Source: Pyrobaculum sp. (lineage in GTDB: Archaea > Thermoproteota > Thermoprotei > Thermoproteales > Thermoproteaceae). From it: a stretch of 7,342 bases of DNA. Below the pieces are notes generated by a model. The model saw nothing but the letters and a program-made list of their open reading frames with translations. It was not told the DNA's origin and ran no database searches. The DNA lies in contig JAEMPK010000181.1 of the NCBI GenBank assembly GCA_022759345.1, forward strand, positions 2,012 through 9,353, read 5' to 3'. This document shows, piece after piece, positions 1 to 6,033 of this stretch. Made by a program: the position numbers and the translations under genes. Position 1 is the first letter of the stretch. Each line of letters starts with the position of its first letter.

Positions 1-839
1 ATTTGTTTGAAGTCTCCTGCCCTCTTGAGGACTTGGGTTTCTCTTGCGTCGTCGTATATGGGTAGCCCCGCCGCCTTTTTCAGCCTGCCCATGTCTCTGC
101 AGACCTCCAGTCTCTTTTTGAGGAGGTACATGAGGCCGCCGTCTACCCAATCCAGCGTCTCTCTAAGCGTCGGCAGTCCTTCGCCGGCCGGCGACGCGCC
201 GATGGCTAGGAGGGCTGCGTAGTAGGCGTCTGCGGTCATCTGGCCGGGGGCCGTGGCTTCGCCGAGGGAGACGTACATTATGGGGCTCCCCAGAGCCGCC
301 GCGGCGACCCTGGTGTAGGCCCCCGCAGGCCCCATGGCGAAGGCCACGGTGGGCTTCTCCACAGCGCCGATGAGAGACAACACCCGCAGTCCGTCTCGCG
401 GCTCTTTTGCGTACGTCACCACCTTGACCACGTCGCCGAGCTCCGCCGCCTTCTTCGCCCAGCTGAGGAGGACGTCGACCGGCGGCGTCCCTCCGAAGTC
501 GTGTCTGCTGGCTATCAAGAGGGTTTTTCCCCGCGCCGCGGCGACTTGCCCCGCGATGGAGGCCTCAGCCTCCACGTCTACGTAGTGGGGGTTTAGCTCG
601 AGGAGTTTTAGATAGAGGCCGGCCCGCTCCTCCTCGGAGCCGCGCCAAGCCCCGCCCTCTTCGCGCCTCCTCACGGTGAATATGACAGTTTTCTTGGCCG
701 CCGCCTGTTCAAGCGCCGGCCGCACCTCGGCCAGCCCGGCCTCTAGGTAGTCTAGGCGGAGCTCGAGGCAGGGCACCGGCGCCTCCAGTGCTCTGTACAC
801 GTCGGCGGGTCTCCGCACCGGGACTGATCCACATATCAA
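1..839 (-). CDS. aroD-aroQ: Fused type I 3-dehydroquinate dehydratase / chorismate mutase, partial at 3' end
   Basis: A cytosolic shikimate-pathway enzyme: the N-terminal domain dehydrates 3-dehydroquinate to 3-dehydroshikimate and the C-terminal domain should convert chorismate to prephenate. 279 codons are visible before the window edge. Residues 1-220 are a type I dehydroquinase: ELRLD (E26, R28), TVR with E61 four residues later, SRHDF with catalytic H113, VVKV with Schiff-base K139, R177, and APGQ (Q200). From about residue 222 an AroQ mutase begins: R226, R243, K254, D263, R266 and E267 keep exactly the spacing of E. coli R11, R28, K39, D48, R51 and E52. The last helix, with the equivalents of S84 and Q88, lies off the window. 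The TTG start (839-837, reading MICGSVPV) fits the family N-terminus; an in-frame ATG at 857-855 lies only 8 nt below the TATA box, so it is unlikely. The GP88-like gene ends 28 nt upstream. Domain identities are very likely; activity of the mutase half is inferred. Confidence 0.9.
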   Translation of the reverse strand, partial: MICGSVPVRRPADVYRALEAPVPCLELRLDYLEAGLAEVRPALEQAAAKKTVIFTVRRREEGGAWRGSEEERAGLYLKLLELNPHYVDVEAEASIAGQVAAARGKTLLIASRHDFGGTPPVDVLLSWAKKAAELGDVVKVVTYAKEPRDGLRVLSLIGAVEKPTVAFAMGPAGAYTRVAAAALGSPIMYVSLGEATAPGQMTADAYYAALLAIGASPAGEGLPTLRETLDWVDGGLMYLLKKRLEVCRDMGRLKKAAGLPIYDDARETQVLKRAGDFKQ

Positions 840-864
840 TACCCCATGGCTCTGCATGTGGGGC

Positions 865-873
865 TATTTAAAA
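865..873 (-). promoter_or_regulatory. TATA box for aroD-aroQ, overlapping the stop of the upstream gene
   Basis: The minus strand reads TTTTAAATA. The TAA within it is the stop codon of the GP88-like gene (870-868). A start about 25 nt below the box centre gives a transcript beginning near 845, a leader of only a few bases before TTG 839. Inferred from sequence and spacing. Confidence 0.65.
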
Positions 874-1743
874 GGTTGCGGGCCTATATATCCAGCAGAG
901 CCTGCACTGGAGGCACTGGGGGCCTCCGGCGAATTCCTCTGGGTCAAACACCACGCGGCTTGCCGCGGGGCCCAGCCTCTCTCTAAGCCGCCTGCGCAAC
1001 TGCGCAACGTCGACCCTTGCCCTCGGCGCGTGTTGGACGTGGTTGAGGAAGAGGAGTATCGTGGCCTCTGTGTTTTCGAGCAGGTGCTGGAGGGCTTGGA
1101 GCTCTTCGTCGCGGCCTGGCGTGTAGACGAAGGTGATGAACCCGCGCCTTAGCTCCCGCCAGACCTCGGCGACTTCGGCGTAGTTGAAGGGGTCTGCGCT
1201 TAGGTGAATGATTAAGTTTTTGGGGATGTCGGCGCCGCGGATTAGGCGGAGGGATTTGGTGTATGTGTAGAAGGTCTTGTGGGGAAGCCTCCTCGCGACT
1301 TCAGCCCACTTCTCCAGGTACCTCCTGTCGTAGAAGTCGCCGCTTACGTGTAGCCTCACCACTGGGTGGGGGAGCCTGCTGAGGTACCTAACCGCGACGT
1401 CGGGGAAGTCGTCTCTCAGAGAAAGGAGGTAAGCCGCCGCCTCGCGGACGTGGGCTCTCCAGTTGACGATTTCGTATATGGCGTAGCACCACTTGAGGCA
1501 GAAGGGGGTGTGGCCGGGGCAGGTGAAGACGGGGGGCAGGGAGAAGAAGGGTATCTCGCCCATTTTCCTGTTGCCGATGGTGAAGGGGCCAAGCCACCAC
1601 CTCCCCACTCCGACCAGCTCCGGCTCGAATGGCGTGTCCGCCAGGCACTGCTCGTCGCCGCAACGGGCCCACGTCTCGGCGAGTTCCCTGGCCAGCTCGC
1701 TTTTTACGAGTCTCTCCGTCTCCTCCACGCGCCAGAGCCTCAT
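868..1743 (-). CDS. GP88-like cysteine-rich protein of unknown function
   Basis: 291 residues, no signal peptide or membrane segment, so probably cytosolic. It resembles the phage GP88 protein family: a Cys cluster C75-x6-C82-x3-C86 followed by YA, then RLHVSGDFYD (130-139), then TFYTYTKSLR (157-166), and a C-terminal cluster C277-x2-C280-x2-C283 just before the end. A further pair, C28 and C33, lies near the N-terminus. The cysteines suggest metal or Fe-S binding, and the overall plan recalls the radical-SAM-like DUF5131/spore-photoproduct-lyase proteins, but neither is proven. The ATG at 1743 lies about 25 nt from a TATA box that covers the start of the divergent aminotransferase. GTG at 1728 (Val6) is an alternative start. 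The stop codon is part of the aroD-aroQ TATA box. It has the same codon style as its neighbours and no phage genes lie nearby. The family call is from recognition of the motif pattern, not a search. Confidence 0.7.
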   Translation of the reverse strand: MRLWRVEETERLVKSELARELAETWARCGDEQCLADTPFEPELVGVGRWWLGPFTIGNRKMGEIPFFSLPPVFTCPGHTPFCLKWCYAIYEIVNWRAHVREAAAYLLSLRDDFPDVAVRYLSRLPHPVVRLHVSGDFYDRRYLEKWAEVARRLPHKTFYTYTKSLRLIRGADIPKNLIIHLSADPFNYAEVAEVWRELRRGFITFVYTPGRDEELQALQHLLENTEATILLFLNHVQHAPRARVDVAQLRRRLRERLGPAASRVVFDPEEFAGGPQCLQCRLCWIYRPATF

Positions 1744-1752
1744 CTATTTTAA
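1744..1752 (+). promoter_or_regulatory. Candidate TATA box for the aminotransferase-aroK pair
   Basis: CTATTTTAA lies centred about 20 nt before ATG 1768, slightly closer than the 24-25 nt seen for rpl3. It lies in the 24-bp divergent gap and touches the start codon of the GP88-like gene. Read on the other strand the same bases (TTAAAATA) could serve an internal GTG at 1728 of that gene. Confidence 0.4.
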
Positions 1753-1761
1753 CGAGACGTA

Positions 1762-1769
1762 TCTTATAT
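1762..1769 (-). promoter_or_regulatory. TATA box for the GP88-like gene, overlapping the aminotransferase start codon
   Basis: The minus strand reads ATATAAGA, centred about 23 nt before ATG 1743, the spacing expected of a leaderless archaeal promoter. Its first two bases are the complement of the A and T of the aminotransferase ATG (1768-1770). Confidence 0.55.
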
Positions 1770-2766
1770 GGATTTTGCCTCTGTCCTTGCGCGGATCAAG
1801 GAGGCTTCGCCTAAGCACAGGCTGGACATAGGAGACCCCGATCTGCCTCCGCCTCCGGAGTTCGTCGAGGCGTTGAGGAGGGTGGGCGACTTCAGGTACG
1901 GCCCCGCGGAGGGCCTCCCCGAGTTCCGGGAGGCCGTCGCCTCTCTCTTCGGCGTAGAGCCCAGCGAGGTGGCGGCGGTGGCCGGGGGGAGGCACGGCCT
2001 CGCCGCGTTGATGTGGGCCTTCAGGCGGCGGAGGCTTCTGACGCCGTCGCCCTACTACCCGGGCTACTTCGAAATCGCGGAGGTGTTCGGGCTCCGGCTC
2101 GGGCTCGTGGAGACGGACGGCGGGTGGATGCCCTCATTTACTGAGCGGGGGGTGTACGTGGTGAACTACCCCAACAACCCCACCGGCGTCGTGTTGCCCA
2201 GGGGGAAGGTGAGGGAGCTTGTGGACGTGGCGGAGTTCGTAATCAGCGACGAGATATACCGCGACATAGTCTTCGGCGAATTTACGTCGCCTATGGAGCT
2301 GAGCTCCTCCGTGGCGGTGGTGTACAGCTTCTCCAAGGTGCTCTCGGTGCCGGGGCTTAGGGTGGGGGCCGTGGTGGCGCCGCGGGAGCTGATAAAGGAG
2401 GTCGTCAAGTTCAACAAGGCCACCGTGAACGTGCCCCCCACGCCCGTCCAGAGGGCCATAGCGTCTGTGGCCGACATCTTGCCCAGGCGTAGGGCCGAGG
2501 TCTCCGAGGCCTACCGGAGGAGGGCGGAGCTGGCGGCCAGCCTGCTCAAGCTGGAGTTCGTGAGGCCAGGCGGCGCCTTCTACGTGTTCCCCCGCGTCGG
2601 CGACGACGTGCGTTGCTTCGAGACTGCGCTGGCCACGGGGGTTTCCCTACTCCCTGGTTCGCTCTACGGCGACCCCCGCCACGTGAGACTGGCGCTTGTG
2701 GAAGACGAGGAGAGGCTGAAAGAGGCCTTTACTGCGGTGAACAAGGCCTGCGGAGACCTGCGTTGA
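1768..2766 (+). CDS. PLP-dependent class I/II aminotransferase, probably aromatic or aspartate type
   Basis: A fold-type I aminotransferase, 332 residues against about 380-400 for typical AspC/TyrB relatives, so a compact form with a short N-terminal arm. Visible motifs: YGPAEGLPEFREAVA (44-58), NYPNNPTG (133-140, the cofactor-contacting Asn), SDEIY (160-164, Asp to the pyridine nitrogen and Tyr to the cofactor oxygen), SFSKVLSVPGLRVG with Schiff-base K190 and phosphate-binding R198, and R307 in HVRLAL for the substrate carboxylate. All key residues are present. It sits directly before aroK and near aroD-aroQ, so transamination of prephenate, phenylpyruvate or hydroxyphenylpyruvate is a reasonable inference; aspartate or another amino acid is equally possible from sequence alone. 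ATG 1768 is chosen because it is the first in-frame start and lies below a candidate TATA box. The stop TGA overlaps or nearly touches aroK, indicating cotranscription. Confidence 0.87.
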   Translation: MDFASVLARIKEASPKHRLDIGDPDLPPPPEFVEALRRVGDFRYGPAEGLPEFREAVASLFGVEPSEVAAVAGGRHGLAALMWAFRRRRLLTPSPYYPGYFEIAEVFGLRLGLVETDGGWMPSFTERGVYVVNYPNNPTGVVLPRGKVRELVDVAEFVISDEIYRDIVFGEFTSPMELSSSVAVVYSFSKVLSVPGLRVGAVVAPRELIKEVVKFNKATVNVPPTPVQRAIASVADILPRRRAEVSEAYRRRAELAASLLKLEFVRPGGAFYVFPRVGDDVRCFETALATGVSLLPGSLYGDPRHVRLALVEDEERLKEAFTAVNKACGDLR

Positions 2767-2771
2767 GGGCC

Positions 2772-3587
2772 ATGGGCTGCGCGTCGGCGTGTGCGTACGG
2801 CGGCGGGACCGTGATCAACGCGATAGCCACAGGCCACGGCGCCGCATTCCCCATCTCTCTGAAGGTCGTGGCCGAGGTGTGTAGCTCTGACGAGTATAGG
2901 GTTGAGAGCTACGCCGACGTCGACCTGGCGCCGATACGTAGAATTGCGGAGAAGGTAGCGGAGAGGTTCGGCACGGGCACCCTCTCGGTCCGCTTCTCCG
3001 GCGACCTACCCACCGCCGGCGGGCTGAAGTCCAGTAGTGCCGCTGTGAACGCGTTGATAATCGCGGCGGCGCGTCTCGCCGGCGTCGAGATCGACCTGTT
3101 CGACGCGGCCCGTCTCAACGCCCAGCTGAGCAAGTGGGCTGGCATAAGCGTCACCGGGGCCTTCGACGACGCAGTCGCAAGCGCCGTCGGCCGTAGCTAC
3201 CTAACGGACAACCACAAGCTGGTGGTCATAAGAGAGCTCGACGTGAGGGGGAAGGCTGTGGTGTTGGTGCCGCCTTATGAAAAGAGGCGGCACAAGCTGG
3301 AGGAGATGAAGGCGCTGGCGCCTGTCATCAGGACGGCCGTGGCCTACGCGGGGCTGGGCATGTGGCGCGAGGCGATGTTGATAAACGCGGTGGCGTACGG
3401 CTACGCCCTGGGCTACCCCCCAGAGCCCACGCTGGAGGCCCTGCGCCGCGGCGCCGTGGGCGGCGTCTCCGGCACCGGCCCCTCCCACGTCTTCGTCACC
3501 GACGCCCCCGAGGAGCTGGCGGAGGCCCTTTCGAGGTTCGGGAGGGTGTACGTCGTGGACATCCCTCAGTCGCCCTGCTCCACGTAG
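2772..3587 (+). CDS. aroK: Shikimate kinase, archaeal GHMP-kinase type
   Basis: Phosphorylates shikimate to shikimate 3-phosphate with ATP in the cytosol. It belongs to the archaeal GHMP superfamily, not related to bacterial P-loop AroK. The 271-residue protein shows the family N-terminus GTVINAIATGHGAAF (12-26), the glycine/serine-rich ATP loop LPTAGGLKSSSAAVNA (79-94), and the C-terminal Gly motif GGVSGTGPSHVF (230-241). Archaeal relatives are about 280-290 residues. The usual Asp after the N-terminal motif (as in FGIDL) is replaced (FPISL); the effect is unknown. ATG 2772 gives the family-like start, 5 nt after the aminotransferase stop. An in-frame TTG at 2763, overlapping that stop as TTGA, has a GGAG 7 nt upstream (2752-2755) and would add three residues; both starts remain open. 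The 3' end overlaps the GH31 gene by 22 nt tail to tail. Confidence 0.92.
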   Translation: MGCASACAYGGGTVINAIATGHGAAFPISLKVVAEVCSSDEYRVESYADVDLAPIRRIAEKVAERFGTGTLSVRFSGDLPTAGGLKSSSAAVNALIIAAARLAGVEIDLFDAARLNAQLSKWAGISVTGAFDDAVASAVGRSYLTDNHKLVVIRELDVRGKAVVLVPPYEKRRHKLEEMKALAPVIRTAVAYAGLGMWREAMLINAVAYGYALGYPPEPTLEALRRGAVGGVSGTGPSHVFVTDAPEELAEALSRFGRVYVVDIPQSPCST

Positions 3588-5626
3588 GTGCCCAGCTTCG
3601 TGTAGGCGGCGGCCAGCCTCTTCCCGTTGACCACGACCTCGGCCAGCCTCTCGCCCAGTATGTAGAGAGCCGGCCACTGGACGTCGGTCTCCACGGCGTT
3701 GTCTAGCCGCGTCACTGAGGCGGGGCCTTCGTCTCTGTATATGGTCCACCTCCCCTCGCCGTATATGAGGAGGGCCTCTTGCGTAGGCACGGCGGAGCCC
3801 GACCGTATGTACAGCGGCATGTCTGCCTCGGACACGACCCAGCTGGGGCCTAGGTGGACGCGCCCCGTGGCCAGGTCCATCCATGCGCCTTTGGGCAGAT
3901 AGACGTCTCTCTGCCTCACGCCTTTGTCTAAGATGGGGGCGTAGAGGAGGTAGGGCCCCACCATGTACTCGTCGTGTATCTTAAAGGCGTCTTCGTCCTC
4001 TGGGAACTCGAGCCCCAGCGGCCTCACGATGGGGTAGCCGTGGAGGTGCGCCTCCCAGACCAGATGCTTGAGGTAGGGGAGGAAGCGGAGCCGCATCTTG
4101 ACCGCCTCCACCGCCATGTGGCGGTACTTGCTCGGCAGCCGCGTCACCTCGGCGTCGGGGGTTGCCTTGTCTCTGTGGACGCGGTATATGGGGAAGAAGG
4201 CCGCCGCTTGGTACCACCTAGCCACTAGCTCGTAGTCGCCGAGCCCGGCGAAGCCCCCCACGTCGCAGCCGACGTACGGCACGCCTGAGGCGGAGAGCCC
4301 CAACACAGACATCACGGCGAGTCTCAGCCCCTCCCAGGTGCTGGGGACGTCGCCTGTCCAAAGGGCGGCGTACTTCTGTATGCCGAGGTAGCCGGAGCGG
4401 GAGAGTATAAACGGCTCCTTCCCCGCCGCCTGTAGCCCCTTGTACGTGGCCTCGGCCTCGTAGTAGGGGTACAGCCCCCTGACTTTTTCATGCGGGACCT
4501 TGACACCGTCGACGACGTGGTAGGCGCCTCGGGGGGCCTTGCAGTACAGCTCCTCTCTGTCGAGGGGGCGGGGCGTGGCTCCCGCCAGTGCGTGTATCCT
4601 CGAGCCGCTTGCCAGCACGTCGCAGTTGAAGACGGTGGGCTCGTTCATGTCCAGCCAGATCCCGTCAATGTTGTACGTAGAGACGAACTCCGCCACGTGG
4701 GATGCCCACAGCTCTCTGCACCGCGGGTTCAAGAAGTCGGGGAGCGCGGAGAGCCCGGGCCACCCCCTGGCTAGGTACAGCTCGTCGTTTTCTGTGACCA
4801 AGACGCAGTTGAGGAACCTCTCGAAGGGCCGGTACCCCGGCTCGGCCTTTATGTAGGGGTCTACGATCGTGACGACTTTGACGCCCATCTCGTGCATGGC
4901 CTCTACGAAGCCCCGGGGGTCGGGGAACTTTCTGAAATCCCACGTGAACTGCTTATACCTGTCCATGTAGTCTATGTCGAGGTAGACGGCCTCCACGGGC
5001 ACCTCCTGGGCCACCTCTCTGACCACCTCCTCCGCCGCCTTCTGCGGCTCGTAGCTGTAACGCGATATGTGGAGCCCAAGCGCCCAGGTGGGGAGGAGAA
5101 ACGGCCTCCCCGTCACTTCGCTGTATGTGGAGTACACCTCAAGCGGCGAGGGGCCAAAGAGGATGTAGACCTCTGGCCGGTCCTCCACCTCGATAACGAC
5201 TTCTCCATATCTCGAGGCGCCGATGTCCGCCACGCCGTACGCCGGGCTGTTTACCACAAGCCCGAAGGCCCTCCCGCCTTCGACGAAGACGAGGAAGGGT
5301 ATAGAGGCGTAGAGGGGGTCCATGCCCAGCTGGTAGGCGTATAGGTCGTTGTTGAAGAGCAAGAAGCGCCCCCTCCTCCTGTCGGGCGGATACGCCCGCG
5401 TGCCTAGGCCGAAGACGTGCTCCCGCGGCTTCAGCTCCTTCCGTACGACGGTCTTGTGGCCTGTCTGCTCTACCTCTAGCCTCACCTCGACGCCGCAACA
5501 AGACGCAGCGAGGGTTTTCCCGTCGAACGAGGCCTCCGGGGCCGGCTCGCCGCTTGGCAGAGGGAAGGTGAGGATTTGGTCACCCAGCTTAAGTCTCAGG
5601 CTCTTTTTCCCGACTTCAAGAGACAC
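3566..5626 (-). CDS. malA: GH31 alpha-glucosidase, intracellular
   Basis: Releases glucose from the non-reducing ends of maltose and malto-oligosaccharides; no signal peptide, so it probably works in the cytosol on imported or glycogen-derived sugars. The length of 686 residues matches Sulfolobus MalA. Domains: N-terminal beta-sandwich (about 1-175) including the loop FGLGTRAYP (72-80); (beta/alpha)8 barrel with LDIDY (216-220), the nucleophile D326 in GIWLDMNEP (322-330), the SRSGYLGIQKYA segment (409-420), the acid/base D426 in WTGDVPSTW (423-431), GCDVGGF (453-459) and YRVH (481-484); then C-terminal beta domains. All catalytic elements are intact. Alpha-xylosidase is the main alternative within GH31. 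The start is GTG at 5626, chosen because it is 27 nt below the first base of a TATA box and the protein then begins sensibly. Its 3' end overlaps aroK. It lies 17 nt downstream of the DUF2175-like gene but has its own promoter. Confidence 0.92.
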   Translation of the reverse strand: MSLEVGKKSLRLKLGDQILTFPLPSGEPAPEASFDGKTLAASCCGVEVRLEVEQTGHKTVVRKELKPREHVFGLGTRAYPPDRRRGRFLLFNNDLYAYQLGMDPLYASIPFLVFVEGGRAFGLVVNSPAYGVADIGASRYGEVVIEVEDRPEVYILFGPSPLEVYSTYSEVTGRPFLLPTWALGLHISRYSYEPQKAAEEVVREVAQEVPVEAVYLDIDYMDRYKQFTWDFRKFPDPRGFVEAMHEMGVKVVTIVDPYIKAEPGYRPFERFLNCVLVTENDELYLARGWPGLSALPDFLNPRCRELWASHVAEFVSTYNIDGIWLDMNEPTVFNCDVLASGSRIHALAGATPRPLDREELYCKAPRGAYHVVDGVKVPHEKVRGLYPYYEAEATYKGLQAAGKEPFILSRSGYLGIQKYAALWTGDVPSTWEGLRLAVMSVLGLSASGVPYVGCDVGGFAGLGDYELVARWYQAAAFFPIYRVHRDKATPDAEVTRLPSKYRHMAVEAVKMRLRFLPYLKHLVWEAHLHGYPIVRPLGLEFPEDEDAFKIHDEYMVGPYLLYAPILDKGVRQRDVYLPKGAWMDLATGRVHLGPSWVVSEADMPLYIRSGSAVPTQEALLIYGEGRWTIYRDEGPASVTRLDNAVETDVQWPALYILGERLAEVVVNGKRLAAAYTKLGTYVEQGD

Positions 5627-5643
5627 TAGAGGCCGGGAAAGAG

Positions 5644-5958
5644 TTATTTTATATTAGTGATCTCCTTTGTCAGCTTAGCTGCGAGGACTTCTAACTGTTT
5701 ACGTACTTCCTCAATCTTCTTCCTAGCCTCTTCGCTCTGGGCCATATACTCCAGTTGTTTTGCAAGGACAATCCCCTCATGTAGGAAGCGGTCTAGTCTC
5801 AGCAACGCAGCCGTGTCTACGTCTTTGTAGAGCTTGGCGGCCAGCTCCCTCTCGAGACATTCCCAGTGGACGGGGCCTTTGGCGTAGAAGGTGAAGAGCT
5901 GGCCCTCGATTATCTCCTCGCCACATACCGCGCACTTCCACCTCTTCAGCTGTCTCAT
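5644..5958 (-). CDS. DUF2175-like small zinc-binding coiled-coil protein
   Basis: 104 residues. The N-terminus carries a compact treble-clef or zinc-ribbon-like site: C9-x2-C12 and H31-x2-C34 (WKCAVCGEEI ... GPVHWEC). The second half (about 64-104) is rich in Glu, Lys and Leu with heptad character and is probably a helical hairpin or coiled coil. This arrangement matches DUF2175, an uncharacterised family of small proteins from Thermoprotei; the match is from memory. No function is known. Start ATG 5958 is supported by a TATA box 27 nt upstream. It diverges from rpl3 across 75 bp, so the two may share expression control, and its final codons and stop form the malA TATA box. The reading frame is somewhat richer in A/T than malA. 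Confidence 0.8.
   Translation of the reverse strand: MRQLKRWKCAVCGEEIIEGQLFTFYAKGPVHWECLERELAAKLYKDVDTAALLRLDRFLHEGIVLAKQLEYMAQSEEARKKIEEVRKQLEVLAAKLTKEITNIK
5645..5653 (-). promoter_or_regulatory. TATA box for malA, overlapping the stop of the upstream gene
   Basis: The minus strand reads TATAAAATA, with its first T 27 nt before GTG 5626, matching the spacing at rpl3. It is formed by the last codons (Ile, Lys) and TAA stop (5646-5644) of the DUF2175-like gene. A leaderless GTG-start mRNA is predicted. Confidence 0.7.
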
Positions 5959-5976
5959 GTCCGTCCCTACGTTGTG

Positions 5977-5985
5977 TATTTTTAA
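5977..5985 (-). promoter_or_regulatory. TATA box for the DUF2175-like gene
   Basis: The minus strand reads TTAAAAATA, with its first T 27 nt before ATG 5958. No Shine-Dalgarno of consequence lies in between, consistent with a leaderless transcript. Confidence 0.7.
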
Positions 5986-6005
5986 CGTTTGGGAGGCGGC
6001 TAAAG

Positions 6006-6013
6006 TTTAAATA
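6006..6013 (+). promoter_or_regulatory. TATA box (with BRE) for the rpl3 ribosomal operon
   Basis: TTTAAATA is preceded by an A-rich BRE-like stretch (TAAAG, 6001-6005) and starts 28 nt before ATG 6034. It lies back to back with the DUF2175-like promoter, about 20 bp apart, in the 75-bp gap. Confidence 0.8.
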
Positions 6014-6033
6014 TAGAGCGTAACGTCGCGTGC

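Noticed and set aside
1132..1141. GTGATGA on the plus strand as a possible C box of a C/D guide RNA (common in Pyrobaculum)
   Set aside because: No properly spaced D' or D box (CTGA) follows, and it lies inside a conserved coding region of the other strand. TCATCA near 3325 was rejected for the same reason.
868..1743. GP88-like gene as evidence of a prophage or integrated element
   Set aside because: No integrase, tRNA attachment site, repeat or composition shift is visible, and the flanking genes are housekeeping.
1366..1752. 128-codon plus-strand open frame opposite the GP88-like gene
   Set aside because: Its protein is low-complexity shadow sequence with no family features, while the minus frame has conserved motifs and a promoter.
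2613..2771. Longer aroK N-terminus starting at ATG 2613
   Set aside because: The extra 53 residues lie inside the aminotransferase gene, are Arg/Gly-rich and do not belong to the GHMP shikimate kinase family.
3201..3884. 227-codon minus-strand open frame across the aroK-malA junction
   Set aside because: Arg/His/Gly-rich shadow typical of GC-rich DNA; both overlapped genes have intact family motifs.
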